64,000 nucleotides of DNA from assembly GCA_033398695.1 (NCBI GenBank), contig CM065815.1:104250501-104314500 (forward strand), in the 5' to 3' direction. Positions 45,853 through 58,509 of this stretch are shown piece by piece. The notes below the pieces were generated by a model that had not been told where the DNA came from, searched no databases, and was given only the letters and a program-made list of their open reading frames with translations. The DNA is from Orobanche coerulescens (lineage: Eukaryota > Streptophyta > Magnoliopsida > Lamiales > Orobanchaceae). Positions within the stretch are counted from its first letter, which is position 1, and each line of letters starts with the position of its first letter. The position numbers were made by a program, and so were the translations under genes.

Positions 45853-47052
45853 TGTTGTTGCCCAAAATATTTATCCGAAGATTAATACTGCTGGAAGACG
45901 GACAACAAACAACAATTGCGGGAGCACTTCCGAGAGTAGATAAATAATACAAGATTTGCCGGGTTTGTTAGGCCCGGGCTTGAATGCTCTCGCGAGATGT
46001 TATTAATACGAATATTCGTGGATACAAGTATTAAAGAGAGAAATCTAAATACAATGAGTGTAAAAAGACTCTGTTAATCCGGCTCTTGAGCGAAGCTTGG
46101 TGTTCTTCGTCCCTGCCGATAATCTGCTCGAGGAGAAAGGCCGGGAGAAGTAAGACCGAATGATAGCTGTTGCCAAGAGTTGGATGTTAGCCAAGTGTAA
46201 GTATTTTGCTTCTGTATGGTGTGAAATGCGAGAATGCAGAGAGAGAACCCAAGTGCAGGCTGCCCTCTTTATATAAGGGTTGAGGTGCCCTGTCTCCTAG
46301 CGGGCGATCGCCTTTCGGCATTTAATGTAATGGGGCGATCGTCCTAAAGGTCACATGGGATGCCTGCCAAAAGTCCATAGATCCAGCCGGCAGCTAGCTG
46401 AGTGGCCCAATGAGGAGCCGGCACGCGTCAGAATCTTGTCACAGGAGGTCCCACTTTGTTACTTTCGGCGGACTTTGTCAGTAGGTGCAGTAGGCGCCAG
46501 GCTGTAGTCACATGTCTTGTCTGCCAGCTCCTTTTGCAGGTCTGCGGCCCTGTTGGTAGGTGAGGTAGGTGACCGGTTTGTCAGCGCCTTTTGCGGATCT
46601 GCACGTGGGTGCTGTCCTGTTGCTCGGCCTTGGCCGACTGGATGGCCATCGGCCCAGATCGTCATGATGCGGTCGTCTCTAGCTGGACACCGAGGATCGT
46701 CCTCGGCCAGTCACAAAGGGTCGGCACTGGTCGGTCACCAAGGGTCGGTCGGCAAAGCGCTGAGAGATGATCGTCCATAAGTCGGTCGCCAGGCGCCGAG
46801 AGATGATCGTCCATAAGTCGGTCGCCAGAAGTCGGTCGCCAGGCGCCGAGAGATGATCGTATTGGATGTCGATCGCTCGGCACCGGGACTTGTCCTGGGA
46901 CCTTCGGCTGGGCGATTCATGCTTGTCTGTCGGGCTAAGGCTAGGTCGCCAGGTCGCTGATCGGCAGTTCTTCCTCGGACGCTCGGCAGTGACTCGGTCG
47001 CCCGACCTCCTAGGCGATCGCCGGTCGGAAGGTGTTAATTCTTGACACAACA
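45853..47052 (-). repeat. LTR (5') of the GC-rich element
   Basis: 1200 bp matching 42514-43711, with a slightly different number of gagagatgatcgtcc units (about 46760-46860). It is followed by the right tcgct. Confidence 0.9.
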
Positions 47053-48320
47053 TCGCTGTTCCTAAAATCATAATAATAGTTATTAAATAAAGAGGGATTG
47101 CTGTCCGGGGAATGTCATTATGGAAATCATATTACTTGTGCTGCATTTCGTATGTTTATGTCACAAGGCTGTGGGACTAGGTGAGTTAGCTTATTATAAC
47201 AGCACCATTCATTTTGTCGGTCGGCCTATTTCACGTTTGTTGATCTTCGAGCCTTGGCTACTTTCATGGGCTGAGATTAGCACGAAAAAGGTTAGTCGAA
47301 ATGTGTATGCTCCTTGTCACCTCCATAATGTTCGATCGGTTGGCCCTAAAGGTAGAACTTAGGGTGTTTCTTTTCAATTTCTGTAGTATTGTATTTGATA
47401 TAGTATTATGTTGTGATAGGATCGAATCATTGAGGAAAGTTCGGACCGTACGTCCTTCCGTTCATTGTCTCTTGTGTCGTTTCAATCGAGGCAAGTACTT
47501 TGATTGCGTCTAATGTACTTCGTGTGAATATGTGAAAAACGTGATTTTGTGAAAAGTGGTAATTTCGGAAAATGTGATTTGTGCCATGTGGTTTATGAGT
47601 GTGTGTGAACTGAGTTAAGACCAGTGAGGGTCCCCTGGGATCCGCTAGGTCGCGTTTCCTACGGATCACTCGGTGGAGTTGTACAACCAGAGAGGGCCTG
47701 ACGAGGACTCCCTGTGGTGTGTATCTCGCGTGAGGTACATGGTCAGTACAGCTCGAGAGGTTGTTTTGTGATGATGATTGTGGTATTGTCTTCCGGAATA
47801 TATGTGATGGTACTGTGATTCCTGTTGTTCATTCACTTGTAGTACATATTCTGAAATAGTTGTACTTGCACTGGCTTCTTGCTGACCCCTTCAGGGATGA
47901 ATATACTTGTTGTGTATTCAGGTACAGGTTCAGCAGGCGAGCCAGCACAGGGCGGACGCGAGCTTGGTGGGCAACATTGATATCATGTACTATGTTGAGT
48001 ATGTGGTCGTCTTGTCGTGGTCAAAGTGGTATTTTGGTTCTGTACTCACGCGGGTACTGTCATGTATTGTATAATGTGTTGTCGTTGGTTGTTGTTGACG
48101 TTGTAGGTCAGTTGTGATGGTTGTATCACTTATGATCCTACGAGATAATGTATTGAGTTGTTTCGTGATGTATGTTGTATTGAAGTTGAATTTGGTTTTG
48201 AGTGTGTGAATATCTCGGTTTTGTTGTTTGTTAATGTATTTATGTTGGTCGAAGCCTGGTAGGTTCTCCAAAAAGAATCTACGGCACTGTAATATCTCCG
48301 TAAATCACGGGGGTGTTACA
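47053..48320 (+). repeat. Tekay-like LTR relic (leader/U5 end)
   Basis: It ends ctacggcactgtaatatc...gggtgttaca, like the T1 and T2 LTR ends, and shares the ggcaagtac and gagggtcc parts of the T1 U5. The left part is missing or too diverged to place. There is no primer site after its end and no gene. Confidence 0.6.
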
Positions 48321-48324
48321 AAGC

Positions 48325-48555
48325 TTACGTACGTAATGAAGGGAATCTGATCCGATTTCAACTTTCGGCATGGAGGGCCATGCATGATCCGAATTTTTGG
48401 CCTTTCGAGGCATCCAAGTCAACGTGTATTATGTACGTAATGCTTATGCTATAACGTACTTAATGCAGGGGAGTTTACGCACGTTTTTCTAACAACGTAC
48501 GTAAGGATGTATGTGCTTTGAGGCAGCAACCTTTGTAGGCTTATTACGCACGTAA
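48325..48555 (+). promoter_or_regulatory. Array of TTACGTACGTAA palindromes
   Basis: Copies or near-copies start at 48325, 48429, 48452, 48475, 48493 and 48544. Three successive starts are exactly 23 bp apart. A leader-like stretch with a possible 5' splice site (AAGAG/GTAGGT) follows near 48775. I see no clear TATA box at the expected distance. Confidence 0.6.
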
Positions 48556-49800
48556 CACTTAGGTTAAAGTGCAGTTTATTAGAAAACAAGTCTTGTCTTT
48601 AAATTTGCACGATCCAAAATTAATTTTTTTCCCTAGTTATCATCCCTCTACCTCCCTAGATCGGTATTATCTCCTTCCATCTTGTCTTGGAGCTTTACAT
48701 CTTGGATTGGAGCTTAGTGATTGGAAGTTTGGAGTGTGTTCTTGAAATATTGGTGTTGTTCTACATTTTCAAGAGGTAGGTTATCTAAACTCATGTTGAT
48801 TCCATACTAATGATGATGTTAGTAATGATTACTTCATATAAAGTTAGATTAATCAAGTATAACATGATAGTTATTAGAATTATGAACAAACTAAGTGAAG
48901 AACATGATAATGTTGTTAGTATTACTTCTTGAATGGTTGAAAAGTTTGTAAGATAACATGGTCGCTATTGATCCTTATGATAAGAACTTGATTATTGGAG
49001 TTTATGAGTATGTTCTTAATGCTAAAAGATTTCTATGATGGTATAGTCATACCTTTTAGAGGGTTTAACAAAATTCATTGGGAGATAATGATGAATTATG
49101 AAGAAAACAATTATAGTTTGATATATTCGAGTTAAACCAAATGATGTGATGAAGTAGGACTGTATAAATCATCATAGTTAAAGGTGGATAGTGTTCTTAA
49201 GAATATTATGATAATTGTTGATGATAATGTCATAATAGATTGAGTAATTGAATTCATTAATGATAATCCGTGTGTATTAGGTAATCATAAATGTTGAAGA
49301 ATCTTAAGAGCATGATAATCCGATTAGAAGGTGAATTGGGTGTGTTGAAGTTCGTTAATCGGCAATATATGTTCATTGAAGATAGGTTGAACCTATTCGG
49401 TTTGAATTACGGGTGTCGTTTCCTTTGAATTGATATCAATCCCGTATGAATGTGTTGTTGAATGAGTTACATTTCATTAAAGGTTGCTTGCTCGAGTGAG
49501 AATTATTGGGTGACGAAACCGTCCGTTCGTTTGTTGGAGGACTATTTTCCGTCTACGGAATTGAGGCAATTTATCTTGCTTGGTTATAATGATGATTGAA
49601 TTCTTGTGTACGTTATAAATTTCGTGTATATGTAATGCTTTATGAATCTACGATTCATAATGTGGTATTGTTCTTGATCGTGCTTACCGTTTCGTTGTGG
49701 GATTACATTCCCAAGTTCACTACTTTCGTATCGTTGATCTCGTTGATCATTGTTGTCACTTCGGTGAGTTTTCTTGATTTTTGGTTGGTAGTGTGATTCA
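48556..49800 (+). other. LTR-derived leader relic, no gene
   Basis: A/T-rich sequence resembling the leader part of Tekay-type LTRs (ccgttcg...gaggcaa near 49530-49570). No coding region is supported. Confidence 0.45.
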
Positions 49801-49807
49801 TATCCGT

Positions 49808-50144
49808 TAGCGTGTGCTAACATCTTTATGTAGCGTGCGCTAATACTGCATCATTGCTTGCGTCATATATTCATTTGTAGCTTTTGACTTTACTACAGAA
49901 TCTCCCAACGAATTGATTATCTTGAATTCAAATACTTTAGCGTGCGCTATTCCTCAATCGTAGCGTGCGCTATGATTTCTTCACTGCATATGTCATTCTG
50001 TGTTTGAAAGTCATCACAACGGTCATATACCACGATAGGGTGCATTATTCTTCCCTTGTAGCGTGCGCTATCTTCATCAATTAACTTTGTCTTAGGTAAC
50101 TTTGAACTCGTCTGATCTGCAGGTAGCCTCGTTAGCGTGCGCTA
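49808..50144 (-). promoter_or_regulatory. Eroded U3 palindrome array
   Basis: Six copies of + strand TAGCGTGCGCTA type start at 49808, 49831, 49938, 49961, 50059 and 50133. The pairs keep the 23-bp step and groups are about 120-130 bp apart. The orientation of the asymmetric form suggests - sense. No TATA box is visible. Confidence 0.7.
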
Positions 50145-50269
50145 GCTTTGCAGTTTGTGCGACTTTTTGCGTCTCCGATTTCTTCGTTGTTTTGTTTGCT
50201 TCTTTGTTGTTTTCCTTTGTATACAACTAATCATCAAAACTCAATTAATGAATATTTGGAATAAAATAT

Positions 50270-51124
50270 TCCAACACCTGTATCATACTGTCTCACAGAG
50301 ACATAAGATTCACTTCTAAATTTTGGAGAAGTTTGCACAAGGCAATAGGAACAAAACTGAAGTTTAGTACATCTTACCACCCTAGACTCCAGTCTGAGAG
50401 GACGATATAACCCTTAGAGGACATGTTGAAGTCATGCGTCATAGACCTTGAAGATAGTGGGAATACTTCTTAAAGTTAGTGGAATTCACGTATAACAACA
50501 GTTATCATGAGACTATTGTAATGGTCCCATATGAGGCACTCTAAGGAAGACAGTGCAGATCACCGTTATTCTGGACTAGAGTTGATGAAGGAAAGATATT
50601 AGTACCGAAATTGATTGTATAGACGGTTTCAGCAGTTGCAAAGATCCAAGATTTGACCAAAGCGACACAGAACAGACAAAAATGGTGTGTCTAAAGAAAG
50701 ATTTGCAGTTTGAGGTGGGTGACCATATTTTTTTAAGATAACTCCGGTTAAAGAGTAGTAAGATTTGGGAGTAAGGGTACTGATACCAAGATTTGTTGGT
50801 TCGTTTGAAATCCTTAGGAGAGTCGGTGACTTTGCATATGAATTTGCATTGCCATAAGAATTATCATATATACACAATGTATTTCATGTGTCGATGCTAA
50901 GGAAGTATGTTCACGATCCAACTCATACGGTCAACTACATAAAAGTGTAAGTTGGTATGGATCTTTCATACGAAGAGGTTCCGGAAGTTATCTTGGAACA
51001 CAAAGTTTTGAAATTCAAAGATAAAGATGTGTTGTTGGTCAATGTGCAACAACATCATCGCCGAGACGAAGCTACATGGGAATACGAGGAGGAGATGCGA
51101 TATGCTTATGCCGACTTATTTTAA
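50270..51124 (+). pseudogene. Decayed Tekay-like integrase and chromodomain tail
   Basis: Recognisable pieces are the end of the catalytic core (an SERTI-type stretch near 50395 and FTYNNSYH near 50490), the C-terminal domain and a tail near 50960-51124 with RRDEATWEYEEEM. Stops and frameshifts are dense. This is an older relic than T1. Confidence 0.75.
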
Positions 51125-51159
51125 TTGGTGAGCAACGAATTTCGGGGATGAGATTTTAT

Positions 51160-51175
51160 TTAGGAGGGAAGGTTG
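51160..51175 (+). other. Polypurine tract of the decayed element
   Basis: AGGAGGGAAGGT lies just before the LTR start tgtaacgacc. Confidence 0.6.
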
Positions 51176-52989
51176 TAACGACCCCACCTTCTATTTTAAT
51201 TTCTGGATTTTATTGGGGTTAATTTAGTTAATTTTATGTGCCCTTAAAATTGTACGACTTTACATGTTAAAAGTCATATCAATTTCATGACTTTTATAAT
51301 TCATTATACATGTAGGCTCAATAAGAACCATAAATTAGACACACATTTTAAATTGGATATGCACTTTATTTTATTTTTGAATTACTGACTTGGCCATTGA
51401 GATCGCATCGATTTTCATTTCATCAATGCATATTATAATAATCTACTATATTGAATTCTACCAAAAAAAAAATAATCTACTATATTGAATAATTAAACAT
51501 AAATAATTTAATAATCAAATTATAATTAAACCAATTGTCTTTAGGGATAATTAGTTACAATTAAGAGGCAAAATATAATGGCCAATTTTATCCTCTGCCA
51601 TTTGTGAAAATATAAATATAAATAAAAATAATAGAATTCTCAATAATTATAATACTTACCCTCTGAATTATAATTAAATAAATCCCTACCTAGACTGGTA
51701 CAAAACCGAGCAGAAGAGGAATCATAGCCAGTAATCGTCCATTCGGGTTACCTCAGCCACGAAACCATAGAGCCCGAACCCCGCAATCTCCGCCTGCTCG
51801 CATCGCCAAACCCAACGCCGCGCCTCCATCACTTCGATTTCAGTTGGTGGCCATGTGTGTTCGTAATTATGTGTTTTAGTTTGAGGGGAATTAATGTGTT
51901 GTAGTGTGTGCATGTGAGATTGAGGAAGGGAGATGGTTTTCCCCTTCTGTGTTATCGGCCACGAGGGTGGAGAGGAGAGAGAGAGAGAGTGAAAGTGGGA
52001 GAAGGTGAAATTGAAATGGGATGATTGTCGGCCAAGTGTGTTGAGTGATAGGGTTTTATACCGGAAGGGGATCTGGTTGTACTGCACCCCACCATTGGAT
52101 CACACACACTCGTACGGGTGTGTGTGTGCGTGTGTAATATGACGGCGGAATTGGTGCACAGCATGGTGCTGTACTGCATCAGATCTGAACTCGTTTTATA
52201 CCCTACCAATTTTGCAGGCTTTTCAATTCAGTAATTAAAATTTTTGAGTTATTCAATTGATCCCTAGATTTTTGGTTCTGATAATTTGACCCCAATTATC
52301 TTTTAGTTAAACTCAATTCAGTCCTCAAATTAAGATATAACAAACTATAAATCTATCTCCTTCATACTCCATTTAATTTCAGAACAGTCCGTTTTGACTA
52401 ATAAATTTTGATAAATTCTACCCCATAATTTTCATTTAAAATATTAATTATCTATTAATTAATATAAGGACTTACACATTATTATCAAATTTATGTGTAG
52501 ATAATAACGCGGAATCTGAGGAGTATGAACATACATTACAGAGTATTATTCGGTCAAGATTCTTCATATTTACGGTGGGGAAATCTAATTCAAATACTTT
52601 TAATGTTCAAGTTCATATTTATTATGAAATAGTTTTATTATTTTACAATACTATAATTCGCCTTCAGACAATATGATTCGTCTTCGGGCAATAAGATTCG
52701 CCTATGGATAGTAAAATTTGCCTCCGGGCATAACTATATGCACACAGAGTCACGCGACGATAAGATGTAAGATATAAGATTCGGCCGGGGTATCATTCGG
52801 GCGTCGGGATTCGAGGATCTTTGAGGAAACTCACGATACCATCTGATGAAATGTTTTCTAAAATGATAATCAAGTGTATTAACCATTATTGCTAATGATA
52901 TGAATTGATATGCCCCACAGATTTGTCAATAACTCACCCATTTTTATATTTCCCCCCTTTCATGATTGTCGAAGTCGGAGCATGGCGTG
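51176..52989 (+). repeat. 3' LTR relic of the decayed Tekay-like element
   Basis: Starts tgtaacgacc after the polypurine tract. The right end was not found; another LTR begins at 52990. It contains a GC-richer block (51720-52090) and, at about 52660-52735, four 20-25 bp units of ttcgccttcgggcaata type. No gene is supported. Confidence 0.6.
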
Positions 52990-54004
52990 TGTAACACCCC
53001 CAGAACCCCACCGGGAATATTACACGCCGCAGACCCTCTCCATGAGGATCTACCAGGCTAAATAGTAAATACAGAAACAAGACGTCACATTACATGCCAA
53101 CGTGGCTAAATAACGAACCAATAGACTGATTTGGTCTTTAACCACAAACATACAACTTAAACTTCATATACATCTTTCTTTCAAAACTCATACCCGTGCG
53201 GGGGTCAAAATACAACAACACTCCCATACAATGGGAAAACACTATAGTGGAAAAGAAAATACATTATGACCACCAGTACTAGTGTTCATGTGACTAGTAT
53301 CGTTTGACTTCAATCATCCTTCGTGCCGATCCTGTGATTAGCTCATCAAGACCCTGCATGTACCTGGGCGCAATACAGACATCCACCCCCGATTTTTCGA
53401 GGGTTAGCAAAATTCCACTATTTTGCTAGTGCAAGTATAAAGTGCAAATACGAGCCATACACAACATACTCCGAGAACATAATAATCGTGAACAACCAAC
53501 CAGTTAAACATAACAAACGACTTCCCGAGATAATTCACTTGAGTAAAATAGTTCAAACCGTGAAAGATAGAAATGAAACCAATATACATCTTTAAAAACA
53601 TTTTAGATCTCAGGAGTTATGATAATATTTGGGATCAAAAAATCTTCATCTTTTCAGAAATCACTTAGGGTCACAGCCCAAAGGTTTATTCAGTTCTCGG
53701 CAACTAGATTATAATCACGGGTCATGCAATCCAACAACAAAATACTGTTCGTACTCATCAAGTTACGAACCCCAGAGGCCCCACCTGACCCTACCTGGCA
53801 TCACACAAATACGGTTCGTACTCATCGAGTAACAAAATCCAGAGGGCCCACCGGACCCTACCTGGTATACACATACACGGTTAGTACCCATCAAGTAACG
53901 AACTCCAGAGGCCCCGTCGGACCCTACGTGGTTCCACAGAACAACATAGAAAACCACAACACATATCAACAACGCCACATTCACAAACCACAAAACATAT
54001 CAAC
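52990..54004 (-). repeat. Tekay-like LTR fragment, - orientation
   Basis: Begins tgtaacacccc (+ strand), the reverse of a gggtgttaca end, and is cut at 54004 by the copia-1 LTR. Three tandem units of about 64-68 bp (ccagaggcccc...gaccctac) lie at 53755-53935 and resemble the T1 U5 repeats in reverse. Confidence 0.75.
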
Positions 54005-55855
54005 TGTTGGGATTCCGAAAATAAAACGAAATACGCAGCGGAAATAAATACGAATCCCAAACAGGATCGATCAAGTAGCGTATATACGAAAAAATAAATA
54101 CAAAGATAAAGATTTATACCCTTGAAGCCTTTGAAATAAATCTTCGTAAAATGTAGACGATGATCACGATCCCGTCCCGAACACGAAATCCCTTCGTTCC
54201 AAGCACCGAAAATTCGAAGCCTCTACTTCACACGCGTCGGAAGTTGCCCGAAAAATTCGACGTAACTTCGTTCTCCAAGAACACGGCTAGGAAGTTACCG
54301 TAAGAATTTTCTCTCTATTTTTCTTGAATTTCTTTCACCTCTAAGATGAAAATTAAAAAAAAAAATTCTCTCCCTTTCTCACAACTCTCACGTCCAGAAG
54401 TGAGATTTTCAATCTGAAAATATGTGTGTGTGTGTGTGTGTTAGTTGTTATAATGTGTTGTTTTTATATTATCTCAAACATATAATACAAATCATATAAT
54501 TGAGATAAAATGTCAACACATAATAACAAAAATACAACTAACACATACACATGCATGGAAATGATTCCATGTGATGTGGGGAGAGGGAGGGTGGCCCATG
54601 GTGGAAGTTTCCTAGAAAACGAGCCGAGTCACTCGGCTCGTATGCTGGACGTCACAAACGACTGCTTAAATAAACTCCGTTTAATCACCTAATGTATTTA
54701 TATTAATTAATTAATCTAATTAATTAATAATATCAAATACAAATATATTTCTCTAAGAAATATAATTTATGAATTAAATTAATCACCCAGAACTTAATTT
54801 TAATTCATAAGACCGCTATTTTGATTTATCTAATAAATCATAATTAGATATCCAATATCTAATATTTATAGAGAGATAATAAATTCACATTTATCCGTCA
54901 ACGCTCCGATGCGCGACTCGTAGGTCCGTCTCACCGGCATTGAGAGGAACGAATGAGTGCGGGCAAGACTTAGCCACTAGCGGCCGCATCAGAAACCCGA
55001 TCGAGAACGAATGAAGGGATCATTCCAACCATTATGTTGTGAATACTATATACGTATAGACTTTATCGGATGTCCGGTCAAGTCTTCGGTCACGTAAAGT
55101 CAAACCCTACTATTGACTAGACTCTATACATGTGTTAATGCAAATCAAGACCGACCGATTAATAGTGTATCTAATACGACTATATCGTAATGCTTTGGCC
55201 AAAGACTCATGATCTTATTTGCCATTAACCGTATAGGACATACGCCGCTCACTAACAGAGATAAAATCCTTTCTTGGCATACAAGAAAGATCGCTACCCG
55301 CCCGTATAGTCCGCACTTCGAGGTCGACTCAAAGAATTAAGCAAATGAGTCTAACTACTCTAATGACAAACTAAACGTCACAGCACATCTTCTATCGAAT
55401 CCTCAAGTCAAAGGTCCACATACACTATCACAACCTTTTGATTCGTCATCGACTCTTCGAGAGTGAATACTGTGGATCAATCGAGTATGAGTCGTGTTCG
55501 AGTATCTTGGTCCCACCAATATACTTTATAACTATGCTATCAAGACGTGCACACGTCCTAGCATCGATTATACAAGTCTTATTAAAACTTAATGCCCATT
55601 TAAGTTTATTGACTTATGAACGATTTTCGTAAATAAACTTTAAACACTTCGGTCGTTTTCTCTTATCCCATAACGAATGGAATGTTCGGTTTATTTACAT
55701 GGACTTCACTTCAATGTTTACCAAATCAAGAATGCAATTGAAATACAATAAGCAGTGAATGAATCGAATTGCCTTTTTATTATTTATTCCATAATTACAA
55801 GTACAATGCCCTACTCTCTCATCCCCGAGTGGCATTCGAGGGCATATTCCTAACA
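54005..55855 (-). repeat. Copia-1 3' LTR
   Basis: 1851 bp, tgttgggattc to tcctaaca in + strand reading. It contains a (TG)n run at about 54424-54441 and A/T-rich aattaatt blocks. AGTGGGAGAT (- strand) directly upstream in sense is the polypurine tract. Confidence 0.9.
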
Positions 55856-55869
55856 ATCTCCCACTTGCA

Positions 55870-56500
55870 CTCAATGCCACACATCATGATATCCAATACC
55901 CATGTTCTTGAGATGTCTTTCCAAGACGGCTGAGATAATGGCTTAGTCGGTAGTCGAGACATTGTCTTGAGTCTACTCTTTCCAATGAAACATATCCTTT
56001 TTCCACCATCTCTCGAACGATGTGGTACTTTCTCTCTATATTCTTGGTGTTGTGGTGAGCCACGGGCTCCTTGGCTTGGGCGATACTCCATCATTATCAC
56101 GAATAGTGATATAGGCAACTCCGCGTTAGGCACCACTTGAAGTTCTTGTATAAACTTCGCATCCAAAATGCTTCTTTGCTAGCCTCGAGGCACTTGATAC
56201 TCGCTTGGGTGGAATCTGCAGTAGCGGTTTTCTTGGCTCATCTCCAAGATACTGCTCCTCCATTGAGAGTAAATAAATACCCAGATGTCGACTTAGAGTC
56301 GTCATTGTCTCCTTGAAAATCGAATCGGTGAATCCAATCACCTTCGGCTTCTCCACCACCATAAGTAAGAACTAAATCTCTAGTTCTTCTTAAGTACTTA
56401 AGAATGTTCTTTACGGTACCAATGTTCCCTTCCGGTTTGCTTGAAATCGACTTACCATACTCACATCGTAGTCTAAGTCTGGTCTCGTACACAACATAGC
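55870..56500 (-). pseudogene. Copia-1 RNase H
   Basis: In pieces over three frames: the YLRRTRDLVLTYGG start, DSKSTSGYLFTLNGGAVSW and a late ECKWEIV-type stretch. Several deletions and frameshifts are present. Confidence 0.8.
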
Positions 56501-57403
56501 GTACATGAGGCTACCCACTGCCGAGGCATAGGGTACCTTACTCATCTCTCTCTTGTCTTCCTCACTTTGAGGACACATTTTCGTGGTGAGATGAATTCCA
56601 TGTCGTATCGGAAGGAACCCTCTTTTAGATTCATCCATCTTGAATCTTCTCAGGATTTTATCGATATAAAGGGCTTGGGAAAGTCCTATCATTCTTCGCG
56701 GTCTATCTCTGTAAAGACGGATCCCTAGAATATAGGAAGCTTCTCCCAAGTCTTTCATGGAGAACGTTTTAGAAAGCCAAGCTTTCACAGTGCTGAGCAT
56801 TGCTATGTTATTTCCTATAAGTAGAATATCATCAACATATAGTACTAAGAACGCAATGTTGCTCCCACTGATCTTCTTGTAAACACACGGTTCCTCCTCA
56901 TTTCGTTCGAAGTCAAAGTCCTTAACTGCTTCGTCAAATCGAAGGTTCCAACTCCGAGAAGCTTGCTTCAGACCATAAATGGCTCGTTGCAGCTTACACA
57001 CTTTATGAATATTAGCTTTGGACACAAAACCTTTAGGCTGTTCCATATAGATTTCCTCCTCGAGGTATCCATTTAGAAAAGCCGTTTTGACATCCATTTG
57101 CCATATTTCATAATCATAATAGGCAGCAATGGCAAGCATCATTCGAATCGACTTTATCATAGCTACGGGCGAGAAGGTATCATGATAATCGATTCCTTCC
57201 CTTTGGGTATAAGCCTTTGCCACAAGCCTGGCCTTATAGGCATCAACCTTGCCATCCCCATCAGTCTTTCTCTTATAGATCCATTTATTTCCAATAGTCC
57301 TCATGCCAGTTGGAAGATATACTAGAGTCCAGACCTGATTGGTATGCATTGAGTCTATCTCAGCTTCCATTGCTTCTTGCCATTTATCAGAGTCTACATC
57401 CAC
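56480..57403 (-). pseudogene. Copia-1 reverse transcriptase
   Basis: Long open frame with NKWIYKRKTDGDG, TFSPVAMIKSIRMMLAIAA, QMDVKTAFLNGYLEEEIYM and the catalytic LYVDDILLIGN box. The frame is open over RT itself, with the standard domain order into RNase H. It is counted as pseudogene because the rest of the polyprotein is broken. Confidence 0.88.
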
Positions 57404-57531
57404 TATCGCTTGGTCATAGGTGACAGGGTCGTTTTCACTGCTATCAGGTGTGTCGTGGAGACCCAGTTCCTCGACATGTGTATAGCCATACCTCTCGTAA
57501 GTGAGATACCCTATCGACCTTCAAGTGGAGG

Positions 57532-58509
57532 TTATGTTACAATAGGTTCGGTTCTTGATCCCTGATCAGATGTCTCCTTAGGAGTTTCATTATGCTCTTC
57601 CAAAGAGATATTTCTACCCGAGCCACCTTCCTGAATGAATTCATCCTCAAGGAAGTGCGCTTGTAATGCCACAACGACCCTATGGTCTTCTGGCATGTAG
57701 AATAGATAACCCATCGAGTCCTCTGGGTATCCTATGAAACGTCCTTTTATGGACCTCGCTTCCAGTTTGTCCACCTTAGCCTTTTTGACATAGGCTGGAC
57801 ATCCCCAAATCCTTATGTGATTAAGGCTTGGTTTCTTACCCTTCCACATCTCATGCGGAGTGATAGGAACAGATTTGGAAGGACATCTATTTAGGATATA
57901 GGCAGTGGTTAGTAAGGCATACCCCCACGGGTAAATAGGTAAATCAGTGTAATTTAACATGGAGCGAACCATGTCCAACAAAGTCCGATTTCTCCTTTCT
58001 GAAACACCATTTAACTGTGGGGTTCCTGGAGGCGTGAATTGTGAAACTATTCCATGTTCCTTAAGGAACTCATCAAACTCAGTGCTCATATATTCGCCAC
58101 CTCGGTCCGACCGAAGTGCTTTGATATGACATCCAGTTTGTTTTTCAACTAGGGCCTTAAATTCTTTGAATTTAGCAAAGGCTTCAGATTTATGTTTCAT
58201 TAAGTACACAATCCCATACCTAGTATGATCATCTGTGAACGTTATGAAATATTGATATCCGTCTCGGGCTACTTCTAAAGCACCACAAACATCGGTATGC
58301 ACCAATCCAAGTTTATCGGCAGCCCTTTCAAAAGTCCCTGTGAAAGGGAACTTAGTCATTTTGCCTCTAAGGCAAGATTCAAAAGTTGGATAGGGTTCTA
58401 CACCCAATGGACTTAAAAGTCCATCTTTTTCCATTTTCGAACCTTGGTCGACCAACATGACCAAGTCTAAGGTGCCATTTAAGAGCTTGATTAGTATCTT
58501 GCCTACCAC
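57532..58509 (-). pseudogene. Copia-1 integrase
   Basis: Core residues D, D and E lie in FTDDHTRY, RSDRGGEYMS and GVSERRNRT. The PWGYALLTTAYILNRCPSK and IWGCPAYVKK boxes follow. The HHCC region upstream (WHLRLGH near 58465) is partly in another frame. A frameshift near 57530 separates it from RT. Confidence 0.88.

Larger units (their letters stand above)
42514..47052 (-). mobile_element. GC-rich LTR element with gag remnant only (LARD-like)
   Basis: LTRs of 1198 and 1200 bp (42514-43711 and 45853-47052, TGTTGTTG to ACACAACA) flank an internal part of only 2.1 kb. A primer-site-like TGGCGCTAGAGGAAGGGG (- strand, 45834-45851) and a G-rich tract before the left LTR (AGCTGGGGCAAT, - strand) give - orientation. 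No protease, RT or integrase is seen, so it would need proteins from another element. Confidence 0.88.

Noticed and set aside
51722..52087. A host gene on the - strand
   Set aside because: One small frame in an LTR relic, low complexity over most of its length, no start context or domain recognised.
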